The position numbers and the translations under genes are program-made. Below the pieces are notes generated by a model that worked only from the letters and a program-made list of their open reading frames with translations, did not search any database and was not told the DNA's origin. From positions 1-64,000 of the forward strand of contig CAVTSL010000011.1 of assembly GCA_963737405.1 (NCBI GenBank): a stretch of 64,000 bases of DNA, given 5' to 3'. This DNA is from JACCTU01 sp963737405 (GTDB taxonomy: Bacteria > Actinomycetota > Thermoleophilia > Gaiellales > Gaiellaceae). Within the stretch, counting starts at the first letter, position 1; the number at the start of each line of letters is the position of its first letter. This document shows positions 1 through 8,409 of the stretch, in pieces.

Positions 1-333
1 ATTCCAACAAACAACAAGACACCCGACACCGTGCCGATGCCGGGTTTCCGTGTACGAGAGCGCAGTACTGCAACTGCCCCTCGCGTGCCACCAGTCGCGG
101 CCCGCGTGTAAGGGCGGGAGGGTGGTTCGCTCGTCTTTGCCAATGACGCTCAGTCCGAGCAAAGCGTCAGTAGGAGCCACGAGAGTGGAAGAAAGCGTAA
201 GGGTGATTTAGCGTTCCAACGACACTTTATATTCTCAAGAGTTGCGTGGCGTCCGCGCTTGCTTTCTTTTGCTGTTCGCGGAGGCGATCGAACCCGTGCT
301 TGCGTGCGATAGACTTAACGCGAAACTCGGGTT
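1..333. other. Intergenic, no gene seen
   Basis: I see no convincing coding sequence here. The open frame starting at 246 has no ribosome binding site, and its composition does not resemble the neighbouring genes. A weak GC-rich inverted repeat lies near 25-50 but has no T-tract. Confidence 0.5.
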
Positions 334-394
334 TCAGAGCCGTCGATCAATTCCAGCGCATCGTACGAAAGAATAATGTAAGAGTTGGCATGGG

Positions 395-576
395 CTACTC
401 CTCCTTAAGGGGCGGAGTGCTACTCGGTGCGCCATCGAGCCAGGCCTGCGTTTTGCAAGCGCGTTCCAGGCTTGCTCCATGCGCTCGTATCGCCGCTTCG
501 AAACTTCATCTTTGGCCGTGGCAGCGAGGTCGGCACAATTCTCAGCATTTTGTCGTAGGTCCTGGGATTTGTTCAT
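395..576 (-). CDS. Small hypothetical protein with WLDG tail (one frameshift)
   Basis: Small soluble, probably helical protein of about 60 residues, of a type common in Bradyrhizobium; the function is unknown. The start is the internal ATG at 576 (MNKSQDLRQNAENCADLA). The reading frame breaks at the T-run 451-454. Adding one base there restores a C-terminus containing QAWLDG and ending in KEE, with the stop at 395-397. The WLDG motif matches WLEGE in the protein at 23412-23615, so the two are probably distant relatives. A GGAAC-N16-GGTT promoter lies 42 bases upstream, suggesting general-stress control. The unshifted frame would give a longer tail of unlikely composition running to 334. Confidence 0.7.
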
Positions 577-617
577 GACCGCCTCCCCGGTCAAATACGC
601 TCGTCGTCCCGCCCTTT

Positions 618-642
618 AACCGCGAAAAAGCTATACCGTTCC
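618..642 (-). promoter_or_regulatory. EcfG-type promoter for the 576 gene
   Basis: On the minus strand this reads GGAAC-N16-GGTT. The consensus of the alphaproteobacterial general-stress sigma factor EcfG is GGAAC-N16/17-CGTT; here the first -10 base differs. It lies about 42 bases before the start codon at 576. Confidence 0.6.
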
Positions 643-694
643 TATGTTCGGGACCGACGTTGCCGCCCTCCCAAACTTCGTCTTCTTGCCCTCT

Positions 695-728
695 AAAATG
701 CCCTGTGGCGCTTACTACGGGGCATTTT
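695..728. repeat. Inverted repeat between two divergent stress promoters
   Basis: AAAATGCCC at 695-703 pairs with GGGCATTTT at 720-728 around a 16-base loop. It lies between the minus-strand EcfG-type promoter at 618-642 and the plus-strand one at 744-769. It could act as a bidirectional terminator or an operator; the sequence does not decide which. Confidence 0.4.
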
Positions 729-743
729 GGTACCTTGGGTACG

Positions 744-769
744 GGAACGGGCATTAGGCCTAGGTCGTT
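744..769 (+). promoter_or_regulatory. EcfG-type promoter for the 803 gene
   Basis: Exact match to GGAAC-N17-CGTT (744-748 and 766-769), ending 33 bases before the ATG at 803. It is one of the best matches in the window. Confidence 0.8.
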
Positions 770-802
770 GTTCCACAGGAATACGACCCTAAGGAGCTAC
801 CC

Positions 803-1114
803 ATGACCTATCAAAACGACCCGAACCTGAACCGGAATATCAATGCTCGCAGGGCAGACCCGAACTCCCGCAATGACACAACGATGTGGATTGCTGGTGC
901 GGCCGCTCTCCTGTTGGTGTCCCTTGGCATGATCGCCTTCAGCCTCACCAACAGGTCAGAGGTGGCGACGAATGCCCCTCGCACTCCGGTAACGGAATCG
1001 CGTACCACGACTGGTTCCGGTGCGACTACCATCCCAAACAATCCGAACGGCACGACGCCGCAGAAAGATATGAGCAAACCGGCGCAGGTACCGACCACCC
1101 CCACAGCGCGTTAG
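803..1114 (+). CDS. Small membrane-anchored protein, Thr/Pro-rich tail
   Basis: 103 residues. A polar, Asn/Arg-rich N-terminus (about 1-28) is followed by one membrane segment (about 29-48, WIAGAAALLLVSLGMIAF) and a Thr/Pro/Asn-rich low-complexity tail that probably faces the periplasm. AAGGAG lies before the ATG. No enzymatic motif is visible and I do not recognise a named family, although similar proteins are common in Bradyrhizobium. The perfect GGAAC-N17-CGTT promoter 33 bases upstream places it in the general-stress regulon. Confidence 0.8.
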   Translation: MTYQNDPNLNRNINARRADPNSRNDTTMWIAGAAALLLVSLGMIAFSLTNRSEVATNAPRTPVTESRTTTGSGATTIPNNPNGTTPQKDMSKPAQVPTTPTAR

Positions 1115-1292
1115 TAAAATCCAATCCGGGAGGTGTTAGCTTCGCGGTAGAGCACTACCGCTCTATGGACGGCAGGATGGTTGTTAAGCGCGAAGGCCGC
1201 GCCGCACACGCCGTCTAATCCCGGCATTGCCGCTTCGACCACGCCGCCCTCTAGGTCGATGGAAGCTGGCAAGCGACTAAATTAACCGGGTT

Positions 1293-1317
1293 GGAACGGA
1301 CAGACCGCCGAAGCATT
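1293..1317 (+). promoter_or_regulatory. EcfG-like promoter of sRNA copy 1
   Basis: GGAAC-N16-CATT. The -35 is perfect and the -10 differs from CGTT at one base. The predicted start of transcription (about 1324-1326) falls where similarity to the second copy at 29,335 begins, which has the same GGAAC...CATT arrangement. Confidence 0.55.
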
Positions 1318-1324
1318 ACCCCCT

Positions 1325-1490
1325 CTCTCGTAGCTCGCTAGTGTCATTGGGGAAGCTCAATCCAATTAGAGAAAGACGTGGGAATAACTGCCCTCCCGGT
1401 TCACCGCCTTGCGGCCGCGACTAGGCAGAGGTGCCTAACAGCGCGCTCTAAGCGAGAAACCCGGCACTTCAGTGTGCCGGGTTTCTTGTT
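1325..1490 (+). ncRNA. Candidate small RNA, copy 1
   Basis: A non-coding stretch of about 165 bases that is similar to 29335-29482. Shared blocks in the same order are CTCGTAGCTCGCTAGTG, GGGGAAGCTC, CAATTAGAGAAAGACG and CTCCCGG-CACC. The middle diverges in sequence but both copies end in a strong stem. No ORF is conserved. Promoter-like GGAAC...CATT immediately before, a shared body and an intrinsic terminator after together argue for an sRNA. The C-rich CTCCCGG could pair with Shine-Dalgarno sequences. I do not recognise a named family; Caulobacter GsrN is a functional precedent for a general-stress sRNA, not a claimed homologue. Confidence 0.65.
1456..1490 (+). terminator. Intrinsic terminator of sRNA copy 1
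   Basis: Perfect 12-bp stem GAAACCCGGCAC / GTGCCGGGTTTC (1456-1467 and 1474-1485) with a six-base loop, followed by TTGTT. Confidence 0.8.
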
Positions 1491-1715
1491 ATGGGAAAGC
1501 CTGTGCTCCATCATGCTCCCTCTTCTCAAGCAGCTGTTTGGTCAGAAGAGCGGGTGAGGGCTGGATCTCGCAAATGCTATGGCCCGGCAGAGCCGACTGT
1601 CTGTCCAACTAATATAGGAACACATGGGTGAACCTTCAGCCCGTGACGCCGGGCTTTGACCGGAGCCGACGTTTTTCTCTCGAGTATTTGCGCTTACCCA
1701 ATCGATGATTAGACG

Positions 1716-1740
1716 GGAACTCGTCGCAAATAGTCGCGTT
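1716..1740 (+). promoter_or_regulatory. EcfG-type promoter of the sensor kinase
   Basis: Exact GGAAC-N16-CGTT. Its -10 ends only 11 bases before the ATG at 1752, so the mRNA would be nearly leaderless. Confidence 0.75.
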
Positions 1741-1751
1741 GAAGGCGCGCT

Positions 1752-2762
1752 ATGGAACGCGTGCTGGAATTTCTGCCGACAAGGCCGCAGCCGGTGCTCG
1801 TTCGCTACGGAACGACCTTGGTCATTATGACCTTGTGCTGCTTGCTGCAGTATGGGGTGTATCAAGTCAGCGGTTACCCCGGTTTTTTCCTCCAGCTTCC
1901 TGGGATATTTTTGGCCGGTATTTTGTTTGACCGCGGTTCGGGCTTTTTAGGAACGCTGGTCGGCATGGGGATGGCAGCATATCTGCTACCCGTAACGGCG
2001 TCGTTGAGTTCGCTCGTTCCCCTACTCACGTTCCTAGTGGTGGGGTTCATAACGGCTTTGTCGAGCGAGACGCTTAGGAAGCTTCTAGAGCGGCTCTCGG
2101 GCGCAGAAGAGGCGCAAGTGGTTCTATTGCGGGAGCTAGACCACCGAACCAAAAACAACATGATGAACATTGTCGCGCTGCTGCACATGCAACAGGTGGC
2201 CTCCCGCAATCAAGAAACAAAAAATGCTCTTGAGACCGCCGCAAGCCGTGTCCGTCTTATGGCAGATGTGCATGGATTTCTCCTGCCACAGGACAGCCAC
2301 CGCTCCGTTGACATGAGGCAATTTCTGACCGCCTTGGTCGCCAAGCTAGGAGACTTCCGGGCCGATACTAGCGTTGCCCTGCATCTGGAATGCTCTAACA
2401 TCTCGTTGCCCGACACTCTTGCGTTGCCAATCGCGATCATCGCCAACGAGATGATTACCAATAGCCTGAAGCACGCGTTTCCTAACGGGAACGGAAATAT
2501 CTTCATCCGGCTGTACCAGGATGGTCAGGTTATTCTTACAGTCAGAGACGACGGCATAGGCTGCGGCGGCGCGGAAGCAAAGCCGGGGATCGGGTCCCGG
2601 CTAATGCAGCTTATGGCGCAGCAACTGGGCGGCACTCTCGGCCGTGAACCCGGAAATCCCGGATGTATTGCAACCCTGCGCGTTGACAATCCGTCTGGCA
2701 AAACGCTTACACCCCGCGCCGCAAAGGTCGTCTCTGAACAAAGCGGCTATGCGTCCCGATAG
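1752..2762 (+). CDS. Membrane sensor histidine kinase, DUF4118 + HisKA_2
   Basis: 336 residues. Residues 15-105 hold four hydrophobic segments like the DUF4118 membrane domain of KdpD. A phosphoacceptor helix of the HisKA_2 type follows, with His131 in ELDHRTKNN, then an HATPase domain with N-box NEMITNSLKHA (232-242) and G1 box DDGIG (266-270). It should autophosphorylate His131 and pass phosphate to a response regulator. Kinases of this class and the related HWE class control PhyR in Alphaproteobacteria, and this one lies behind an exact EcfG promoter, so feedback on the general-stress pathway is plausible. No regulator gene is adjacent. No Shine-Dalgarno is seen before the ATG, consistent with a very short leader. 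Confidence 0.88.
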   Translation: MERVLEFLPTRPQPVLVRYGTTLVIMTLCCLLQYGVYQVSGYPGFFLQLPGIFLAGILFDRGSGFLGTLVGMGMAAYLLPVTASLSSLVPLLTFLVVGFITALSSETLRKLLERLSGAEEAQVVLLRELDHRTKNNMMNIVALLHMQQVASRNQETKNALETAASRVRLMADVHGFLLPQDSHRSVDMRQFLTALVAKLGDFRADTSVALHLECSNISLPDTLALPIAIIANEMITNSLKHAFPNGNGNIFIRLYQDGQVILTVRDDGIGCGGAEAKPGIGSRLMQLMAQQLGGTLGREPGNPGCIATLRVDNPSGKTLTPRAAKVVSEQSGYASR

Positions 2763-2913
2763 TGTCCTCTTAGTAGGGCGCCGCTCGTTAGGTTCTCTTC
2801 GTCGCCTCTGTGAATGCCAGTCATCGCTCATTAAAAGAGAATGTTTCACCATATGAACTTAAGCCCATCTGCGCTGGATCGCGCGGGTCGCGTAGGAGGT
2901 TTGGGCATGATGG

Positions 2914-3227
2914 TTATTTCTGATCCCCGTTCGAGTTGTTGTCGTGTCCGCGTCCTTTAGTAGGGCTAAGCGGATGTGTGCGCTCGCGCCGTAGTCCTTC
3001 CGGCACGTCGTCGGCAGGATCGACGGCGTCCGAAGGCTGCCCTGCCGCTTGTCTTCCCCCGAGAGGCCTTGCGCCTGCTCGCCGGGTTTTGCCGGGCCCT
3101 TCAGATCTTGATTGCGCGGTGCGTAGGCCGCGCCGCCCTCCGCCGCTGTGTTCTGTTGCGCACGCTTCTTGTCGGCGGGCTGGTCCTGGCCTCGCTCGTC
3201 CTTCACGATTTTCTGGTCTTGGGACAT
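2914..3227 (-). CDS. Small hydrophilic, probably disordered protein (one frameshift)
   Basis: About 103 residues, starting MSQDQKIVKDERGQDQPADKK, very rich in charged residues, Gln and Gly and probably disordered. The frame changes at the C-run 3040-3042. Adding one base there joins GEDKRQG to QPSDAVDPADDVPEG and a C-terminus ending GDQK, with the stop at 2914. The unshifted frame runs to 2859 with an unlikely Thr/His-rich tail. A perfect EcfG promoter starts 20 bases upstream. Function unknown; such hydrophilic proteins are often desiccation- or stress-linked, but that is inference. Confidence 0.65.
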
Positions 3228-3247
3228 GAAACCCTCCGTCGGGGAAC

Positions 3248-3272
3248 AACGGGCGGGCGACTGATGTGTTCC
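3248..3272 (-). promoter_or_regulatory. EcfG-type promoter for the 3227 gene
   Basis: Reads GGAAC-N16-CGTT on the minus strand, an exact consensus match ending about 20 bases before the ATG at 3227. Confidence 0.75.
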
Positions 3273-3734
3273 GGAACGACCAGAAATGGCGTCAGCGGCC
3301 GCAGGGTGCGCAGGACGGGTCGGGGCAAGTTACTACAGGCGTCGGCGAGCTGCCGGTGACGGCCTGAGCCTAGTCGCGCCAATGGTCACGGTCCTTCCGA
3401 AGATCTTCGAGCTGTGCATGAACCGACAAAAAAGAATTCTTCCATTTGCAAGCCGTTGCGCACGGTCCCACGAGGTGCAAAAAGTCTCGATCCCGAACCG
3501 TGCGGCTTTCATTGGGTCAATCGTGTCCTCATACAGCGCGATTGTTTTGGGGTGATCGGTACTCGCAATTTCCTATGTAGGGCCCTGAATGCTAAAAATC
3601 ATGCATGTGATGTAGCGGCAAACGTGAATATGAGAAAGGCCACCAGGGTTCGTGACATTGAGATAGCTCGAATGTGGGAAACCGAGCTTCCCCTTGAACG
3701 AAGGAACCATTTACGCCCAAATAAATTATCCGCG
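3273..3734. other. Intergenic, no gene seen
   Basis: About 460 bases with no supported gene. An open frame at 3414-3821 overlaps the zinc-ribbon gene, has no ribosome binding site and looks like noise. GGAAC at 3703-3707 is followed 17 bases later by ATTAT, an arrangement repeated before the second zinc-ribbon gene. Confidence 0.5.
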
Positions 3735-3754
3735 TGGAAATCTGGAGCTGCAAT

Positions 3755-3943
3755 ATGCCAAAAAAGAACACTGCTTCGCCGCGTAAAACGGCCCCATGCC
3801 AAGTCTGCGCCGGTGAAATGATTTACCTCGCCACCATTCCGCCAGCTCGGAAGCTACCAGCGCTGCACACATTCAAATGCCGACTCTGCGGGGCTCGCCG
3901 AACGGAACTGCACGAAGAAACTGAAATGGAAGACGCTGCTTAA
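3755..3943 (+). CDS. Small zinc-ribbon protein, copy 1
   Basis: 62 residues starting MPKKNTASPRK. The pairs CQVCAGE and CRLCGARRTE form a CxxC...CxxC zinc ribbon, followed by an acidic tail. GGAG lies before the ATG at 3755; the longer frame from 3734 lacks a ribosome site. It is about 60 percent identical by eye to the protein at 23844-24032, including LPPLHTFKC-type spacing between the Cys pairs. It may bind nucleic acid or a protein partner; function unknown. Both paralogues share GGAAC-N17-ATTAT upstream (here 3703-3729), possibly an EcfG-like promoter with an unusual -10. Confidence 0.8.
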   Translation: MPKKNTASPRKTAPCQVCAGEMIYLATIPPARKLPALHTFKCRLCGARRTELHEETEMEDAA

Positions 3944-4463
3944 GTTACAAAAAGCCCGCATCTCGGATCACGCGTGGTGCGCAACCACGTCGCGTTTCAG
4001 GCAATGAGTTAGACGTCGCCCTTGTCGGGCCGACAAACGGGACGCGTCTGTGCCCAGTCCCACGAGAGGGGTCATAGAAAAGGAGAGTTTGATGACTCGC
4101 TCGACGTTCAATTAACGCGGCTCCGGGCTCTGGTTTCCTCTATGACAACCTACCCGGCACATAGGAAGGCCCCGATGCCATGATCCCCGGGACCTCTAGA
4201 ACTGAGTTGATTTGACCTTTTCAACATTGAATTAACGCCCCGCCGGCCGGTGAGTTTCCCCTGTGGCAACACGGCCTGTCGCGCATTGGGTCATCGAAGG
4301 GCCCTGTCGGGGCCGCCGTCGCTAATCTTTGCCCGCCATGCCTGCGAAAACGAGCAACTTCTCTACGTCAACTTCCCAAACCAGACTCAAAAAAACCACG
4401 TCTTCCCTATATCTGCTTTGGGCCGGGGAAACGGGCGTGAGGTGCAACAGTAAGAGGTGAAAG
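3944..4463. repeat. Non-coding region with a 120-bp-spaced degenerate repeat
   Basis: About 520 bases without a supported gene. Two similar segments, near 4107-4150 and 4227-4270, share AATTAACGC, CCGG, GTTTCC and a CTRTGRCAAC-like end. They are offset by exactly 120 bases. They may be remnants of a short tandem repeat or regulatory half-units. The open frame 4250-4453 starts inside the second repeat and is not convincing. Confidence 0.4.
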
Positions 4464-4634
4464 GTGACCACGAAAAAAGAAGCCCCAAGGGCCATTACAA
4501 AAGTAGACGACCGAGAGCGCAGTATCGAAGTAGCAATGGCTGAGTATCGAAAAGAACAAGAAGCCATTAGCAAACGGACGGCTCAATTGCGAGAGCTGAG
4601 GCTTGCCCACGAACGCAAGCATGGGAAAGCCTAA
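4464..4634 (+). CDS. Small charged helical protein, GTG start
   Basis: 56 residues from a GTG at 4464 with AGAGGTG just upstream. The sequence contains EVAMAEYRKEQEA and RTAQLRELRLAHERK and is almost entirely charged and helical, suggesting a short coiled coil. It resembles a family of tiny Bradyrhizobium proteins of unknown function. No promoter is obvious. It is easily missed because of the GTG start. Confidence 0.7.
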   Translation: MTTKKEAPRAITKVDDRERSIEVAMAEYRKEQEAISKRTAQLRELRLAHERKHGKA

Positions 4635-4658
4635 ACGCAAAGGCGACGCTCGTGTGGC

Positions 4659-5082
4659 TCAGCCGACCATCCTCGCCGATTGGTATGAGGGGCAAAAGAA
4701 CGCCGAGAGATACCTAGGCGCGTTTGCCTTAGGGTGCAGCTCCGCGATATCAGCCGACTTCTGCGGCGCTCTGCCCCAGCGCCGCTTTAAGATCGCGGGC
4801 TGCGTCAATTCCTGTGTCGGCTTTCCCACGATGGTCTCGCCGGCCTCAAACTTGCGCCCCGGATTGAGCGCGGTTAGCAGCGCCTCGCTCATGTGGAATT
4901 TCTCGGCGAGCTTCTCGCGCACGCCGGTGTAGGCCAGCGCGGGCAGCTCCTTCATCGTCTCCATCTTGGCCGGGATCTTCTTGGCGAACGGCCCGCGCAG
5001 GTCGTCGTCGGAGATAGTGTATTCCTTGACCACGGGGTCCTGCGACGATGCGATGGTGATGAACTGCGACCCCAAACCCACC
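4659..5082 (-). pseudogene. Remnant of an L,D-transpeptidase family protein
   Basis: The minus-strand frame contains DPVVKEYTISDDDLRGPF, KIPAKMETMKELPALAYT and EKFHMSEALLTALNPG. These match the LysM-like middle of long Bradyrhizobium L,D-transpeptidases (YkuD family), which crosslink peptidoglycan. The YkuD catalytic domain with its HxxG...SxGC motif is absent: after GETIV the sequence turns into unrelated residues. The N-terminal region is also missing. It is therefore a fragment of about 110 recognisable residues and cannot be a functional enzyme. Confidence 0.7.
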
Positions 5083-5381
5083 AGTTGGAACGTGTACTGG
5101 TCAGTGAAGGCGGCGCCGCCAAGCAAAAATCCAACGCGCGTTGGCTCACGCAGGTTCGCGTTCATTTTTTGGACAGCTGGAACCGCCGCGTGCGCGCCCG
5201 GGAGTAGACGGGCCAGCCCCACTTTGAAACTGGCCGCGAGCCGCACTGCATTAGATCAATGATGCCCGCCCGCGCGATGGTGTCGCGCTTTTATGGCTTG
5301 TAGCCGCGCGCCCTCGGGCAGTAAGTTCAAACGTCGCGTGGGCAAACACACGCCCGCGCGGTGCAAGCCACCGTGACTATC

Positions 5382-5412
5382 GCCCCGCCCGAAAGGTCGG
5401 GGCATCTTTTTT
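5382..5412 (+). terminator. Intrinsic terminator
   Basis: GCCCCG (5382-5387) pairs with CGGGGC (5398-5403), extended by CC/GG across one mismatch, and is followed by ATCTTTTTT. There is no intact gene just upstream on this strand, so it may belong to a lost gene. Confidence 0.6.
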
Positions 5413-5548
5413 GCCGGCTCAGATTTAATGTCAGCGGCCGCGCGGCACGGCGGAGCGTCGGCATCCGGCACTGAAACAAAGAACAAATTTCCACCGGAAA
5501 CATTTCGCTTCTAATCGAATTTCCCGTTCGACCCCAAGGAAGCAATCA

Positions 5549-5707
5549 ATGGTCGAATACGCTACTATATCGGTGATCGCTCTGGTCCTCGGCTTTGTTC
5601 TTGGCTACGCAGTTCGAGCAGCAATTTCAGCCCGCAGGCGCCGTAAAGCTAACCGATACTATGCGAGGGAATGGCAATCCTGGGCGGATGCGCGCCGCCC
5701 TTCCTGA
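5549..5707 (+). CDS. Small single-pass membrane protein
   Basis: 52 residues starting MVEYATISVIALVLGFVLGY. One membrane helix (about 5-24) is followed by a strongly basic stretch (ARRRRKANR) and a Trp-containing tail. AAGGAAG lies six bases before the ATG. By the positive-inside rule the basic tail should be cytoplasmic. Similar tiny proteins occur across Bradyrhizobium. No enzyme motif is present; role unknown. Confidence 0.7.
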   Translation: MVEYATISVIALVLGFVLGYAVRAAISARRRRKANRYYAREWQSWADARRPS

Positions 5708-6246
5708 TCTCCTGGACGCAGGGTCGTCGGTGAGACGGGTGATCGAGGGGTCGCTGGGAGAATTTTCCAATCTCTCCATCAGTGGAGGGGAACTTCTTCC
5801 TGTCAGTGAGGCAGCGGGAACTTACCTTCAAAAATCCACTACAGCACATTTTTTGGATATAGATCGGCCAAAGAGTGGGAAGACAAAGAAAGCGGTGACA
5901 GTTGTGCAGGCACGGCCGCGTAGCCAGAGCCACGCGCACGTGATTGGCATCGATCTCCCTAGGATCTGGTGAATGGTGAACTCTTCTCGCCGATCATTGT
6001 TTTGAATGTAGGCATCGTCTCTATTGAATTGGCGATGGCTGTTCTACCTTAATTCGAACCTCTGCGTGGCAACCGATTTAGTAGAACAATTTGGCCGTCA
6101 AGACCTAAAACTTGTGGCTTGCCTAGCTCGTGCAGTGCAGAGGGCCCACACGTACTCCTTCTTGCGGAATGCAGACCTCTTAAGCGACGCTCACCGCCCC
6201 GTCCGTGCCGTTGGACCTAAGACGCGAGGGTTGTGCAATTCTGACC
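5708..6246. other. Intergenic, no gene seen
   Basis: About 540 bases. The open frames on both strands (5595-5972 plus, 5649-5939 minus) lack ribosome sites and recognisable composition. I see no strong hairpin or stress promoter. Confidence 0.5.
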
Positions 6247-6363
6247 ATGACGAAGCCATCCACATGCCAGAACTGCGGGCAAACTTCAAAGCTCTAGCCG
6301 AAACCGTCATCACTGCACGTGACCATCTTCGAATGTAGTGGTGTCATGTCGTTTACTTCATGA
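6247..6363 (+). pseudogene. Probable broken zinc-ribbon ORF
   Basis: From the ATG at 6247 the frame gives MTKPSTCQNCGQTSKL, then an in-frame TAG, then a stretch containing VTIFECSGV and ending at the TGA 6361-6363. The CxxC at the start and the later FEC resemble a small zinc ribbon whose last Cys has been lost. A one-base sequencing error could explain the TAG, but the missing fourth Cys argues for decay. Confidence 0.35.
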
Positions 6364-6423
6364 GGATCATGTCCCCGTTTAGCCCAAATTCAGCCGCCAA
6401 ATCCGGCAGGCACTTGGCAGAAT

Positions 6424-8208
6424 TTAAGAAGCTCTGAGCTCGGGCTTCATAGTTTTAGTGCTATCGGAAAGCAATAATTTCAATGAGTGAAAGACTTCCG
6501 ATGAGCTTTCTACGTCTTCGGTCTTAGTGATCAATCGTTCGGTATCAAAGACGAATACACCAAGGCGGCGAGGAGCGAGGTCCCGCTGCGCACGCCGCCT
6601 CAAAAGGTCGAGCTGGGTCCGTGTGACACCACCAACCGTAATGATGGCGACGTACTTGATAGGGCCTTCGCGCCTATCTGCAATGGCACTGATGCCCGTT
6701 AGCCCGCCTGGGGAGGCGCAGGTTGACGTTTCGTGTCCAGCCATGCGCGCGGCCAAAACAAACAATTCACCTGCTGCCTGATCAAATGAGCCGCGCCCGG
6801 GTAGAACGACGATACGCGCTTCTGTGGCGGGCAATTTTGGTCGGGGCTCCATCTTTTTATCGTTCCGCATTTCGACCATATCTTTGCAGAGCTCAACGAA
6901 CTCTTCGATTGACTCTTTCAAATCGATCAGCTGCTCCCGGCGCAATACGCCGCTATTACTGTCTTTGGCGGCAATCGACAAAGCAGGGATCGCGACTTCC
7001 TCCAAGTAATCTTCAAATGAGCGACTATCGAGAAATTTCGCAGCCTCTTCAGCAGCTTCAGATGCGTCACCGGCAAGCAGCAGGTGGTACAGTCTTTGTT
7101 CGGAGGTGAGAGCTGGATTATTGCCGAGTAGTGTCCTCAAGAATGCCAAATGCGGAATGTGTTCGCCAAACACCACGAGCCCGAGCGTCAGCGGCAATGC
7201 CAAGATGAGCCCCACCGGGCCCCAAAGTGTCGTCCAAAAAGCCGCAGCAATTAATACGGCCAGCGGCGACAGCCGTGTTTTGGTGCCAAACAGTAGAGGC
7301 TCGATGATGTGAGCGACGGTGAATTCCGCGGCTGCAATTGCGGAGGCTGTTGCAATTAATTTCCCCCAGCCTGGTTCGACCGAGGCAGCAATTAAAAGTG
7401 GGCCTACCGCCGCGACCACACCTCCAATATAGGGAATAAAGCGCGATACAGCGGCGAGCGCCCCCCACAGCGCGGGGTTGGGCAAGCCGATCAACCAGAG
7501 AACAATCCCGACAGCGACACCGAATGACAGGTTGAGGCCGGCTTGCAAACGAAAGAAACGAGAGAGATCAAGAGCGGCTTCATTGAGAGCTTGCGTGGAC
7601 CGGCCGATTTCGGTGGGACCCATAAGGTGAACAATACGATCCCGCAGATCATGGTACTGCAGCAATATGAAAACGGTGAATAAAAACGTTAATCCAATTG
7701 TAGCCAGCGGAGACAATGTCAATTGAACGTAAGCAAGCAGCGCGGCCAGCGGGCGCGTCTCTTCTGCTCGAACTTCAACTTTCAGTGGCGGGGCTTCGGT
7801 CGACGGAGTCTTGAGCTCGCCCTCCACGCGCTCAAGAACTTTTGACGCATTGTGCCAGACGCCGACGCTTTGAAGGGTCTCTGCCGCGGTCTTCGCCTTT
7901 TCCCGCAAATTAGCTTCATATCGCGGAAGTTCGGCCGCCAGATTGGAAGCCTCGCGTGCCAAGAAAATGCCTGCCAAACCGAGCAAGCATGTCGTCACCA
8001 ACACAACTGACAAGACAGCAAAGGGTCGAGGCCACCGGCGGTCGTCGAGCCATTGAACCAATGGCTGCAAGATGAAGCTTAGGAAGCCCGCTAGCGCCAG
8101 TGGGATGAGGAAGTCATCGGCATAATGCAGGGCCGCAATCACCAACGCGATGATCGTCAGGCCGGCTGCACCGTTTACGAGGCTAGAAGGCGACGAACCG
8201 GGCCACAT
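6424..8208 (-). CDS. AI-2E/PerM-family transporter with cytosolic C-terminal domain
   Basis: 594 residues from the first Met after the upstream promoter (MWPGSSPSS). The first 380 residues form a PerM/AI-2E-type membrane domain with about eight helices, including LAGFLSFILQPLVQWLDD, RFIPYIGGVVAAVGP and LWGPVGLILALPLTL, typical of family PF01594. Such proteins export small molecules or ions; the substrate is unknown. The C-terminal 200 residues are an extra soluble domain with LPGRGSFDQAAGELF and IKYVAIITVGG, shared with the paralogue at 24483-26405. A perfect EcfG promoter lies at 8301-8325, so the frame upstream of 8208 is probably leader. No Shine-Dalgarno is obvious at 8208. Confidence 0.85.
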   Translation of the reverse strand: MWPGSSPSSLVNGAAGLTIIALVIAALHYADDFLIPLALAGFLSFILQPLVQWLDDRRWPRPFAVLSVVLVTTCLLGLAGIFLAREASNLAAELPRYEANLREKAKTAAETLQSVGVWHNASKVLERVEGELKTPSTEAPPLKVEVRAEETRPLAALLAYVQLTLSPLATIGLTFLFTVFILLQYHDLRDRIVHLMGPTEIGRSTQALNEAALDLSRFFRLQAGLNLSFGVAVGIVLWLIGLPNPALWGALAAVSRFIPYIGGVVAAVGPLLIAASVEPGWGKLIATASAIAAAEFTVAHIIEPLLFGTKTRLSPLAVLIAAAFWTTLWGPVGLILALPLTLGLVVFGEHIPHLAFLRTLLGNNPALTSEQRLYHLLLAGDASEAAEEAAKFLDSRSFEDYLEEVAIPALSIAAKDSNSGVLRREQLIDLKESIEEFVELCKDMVEMRNDKKMEPRPKLPATEARIVVLPGRGSFDQAAGELFVLAARMAGHETSTCASPGGLTGISAIADRREGPIKYVAIITVGGVTRTQLDLLRRRAQRDLAPRRLGVFVFDTERLITKTEDVESSSEVFHSLKLLLSDSTKTMKPELRAS

Positions 8209-8300
8209 ACAACAACTTTGGTTAAGCTCGCTTTTCTTCAAAGCGGCCGTTAAAGCGACCTCACGGGCGGCTGAGATTTGCTGTCCAGGAGCGTGAGAAC

Positions 8301-8325
8301 AACGTTGCGCAGTGTTTTTTGTTCC
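8301..8325 (-). promoter_or_regulatory. EcfG-type promoter of the AI-2E transporter
   Basis: Minus-strand GGAAC-N16-CGTT, exact match, 93 bases upstream of the chosen start at 8208. Confidence 0.65.
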
Positions 8326-8409
8326 GAATACAGTGCCTTCCGCGTTTCCGGATAAAAGGTAAGCTACTCGCACCCCCGTCCGTACCCGATACTCGTGGAG
8401 GGACTGGCC

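Noticed and set aside
1..60. Possible terminator hairpin at the left end
   Set aside because: Pairing is imperfect, with no T-tract, and the upstream gene is outside the window.
3414..3821. 135-residue plus-strand ORF
   Set aside because: No ribosome site, no recognisable segment, and it overlaps the zinc-ribbon gene, which has a good start and a paralogue.
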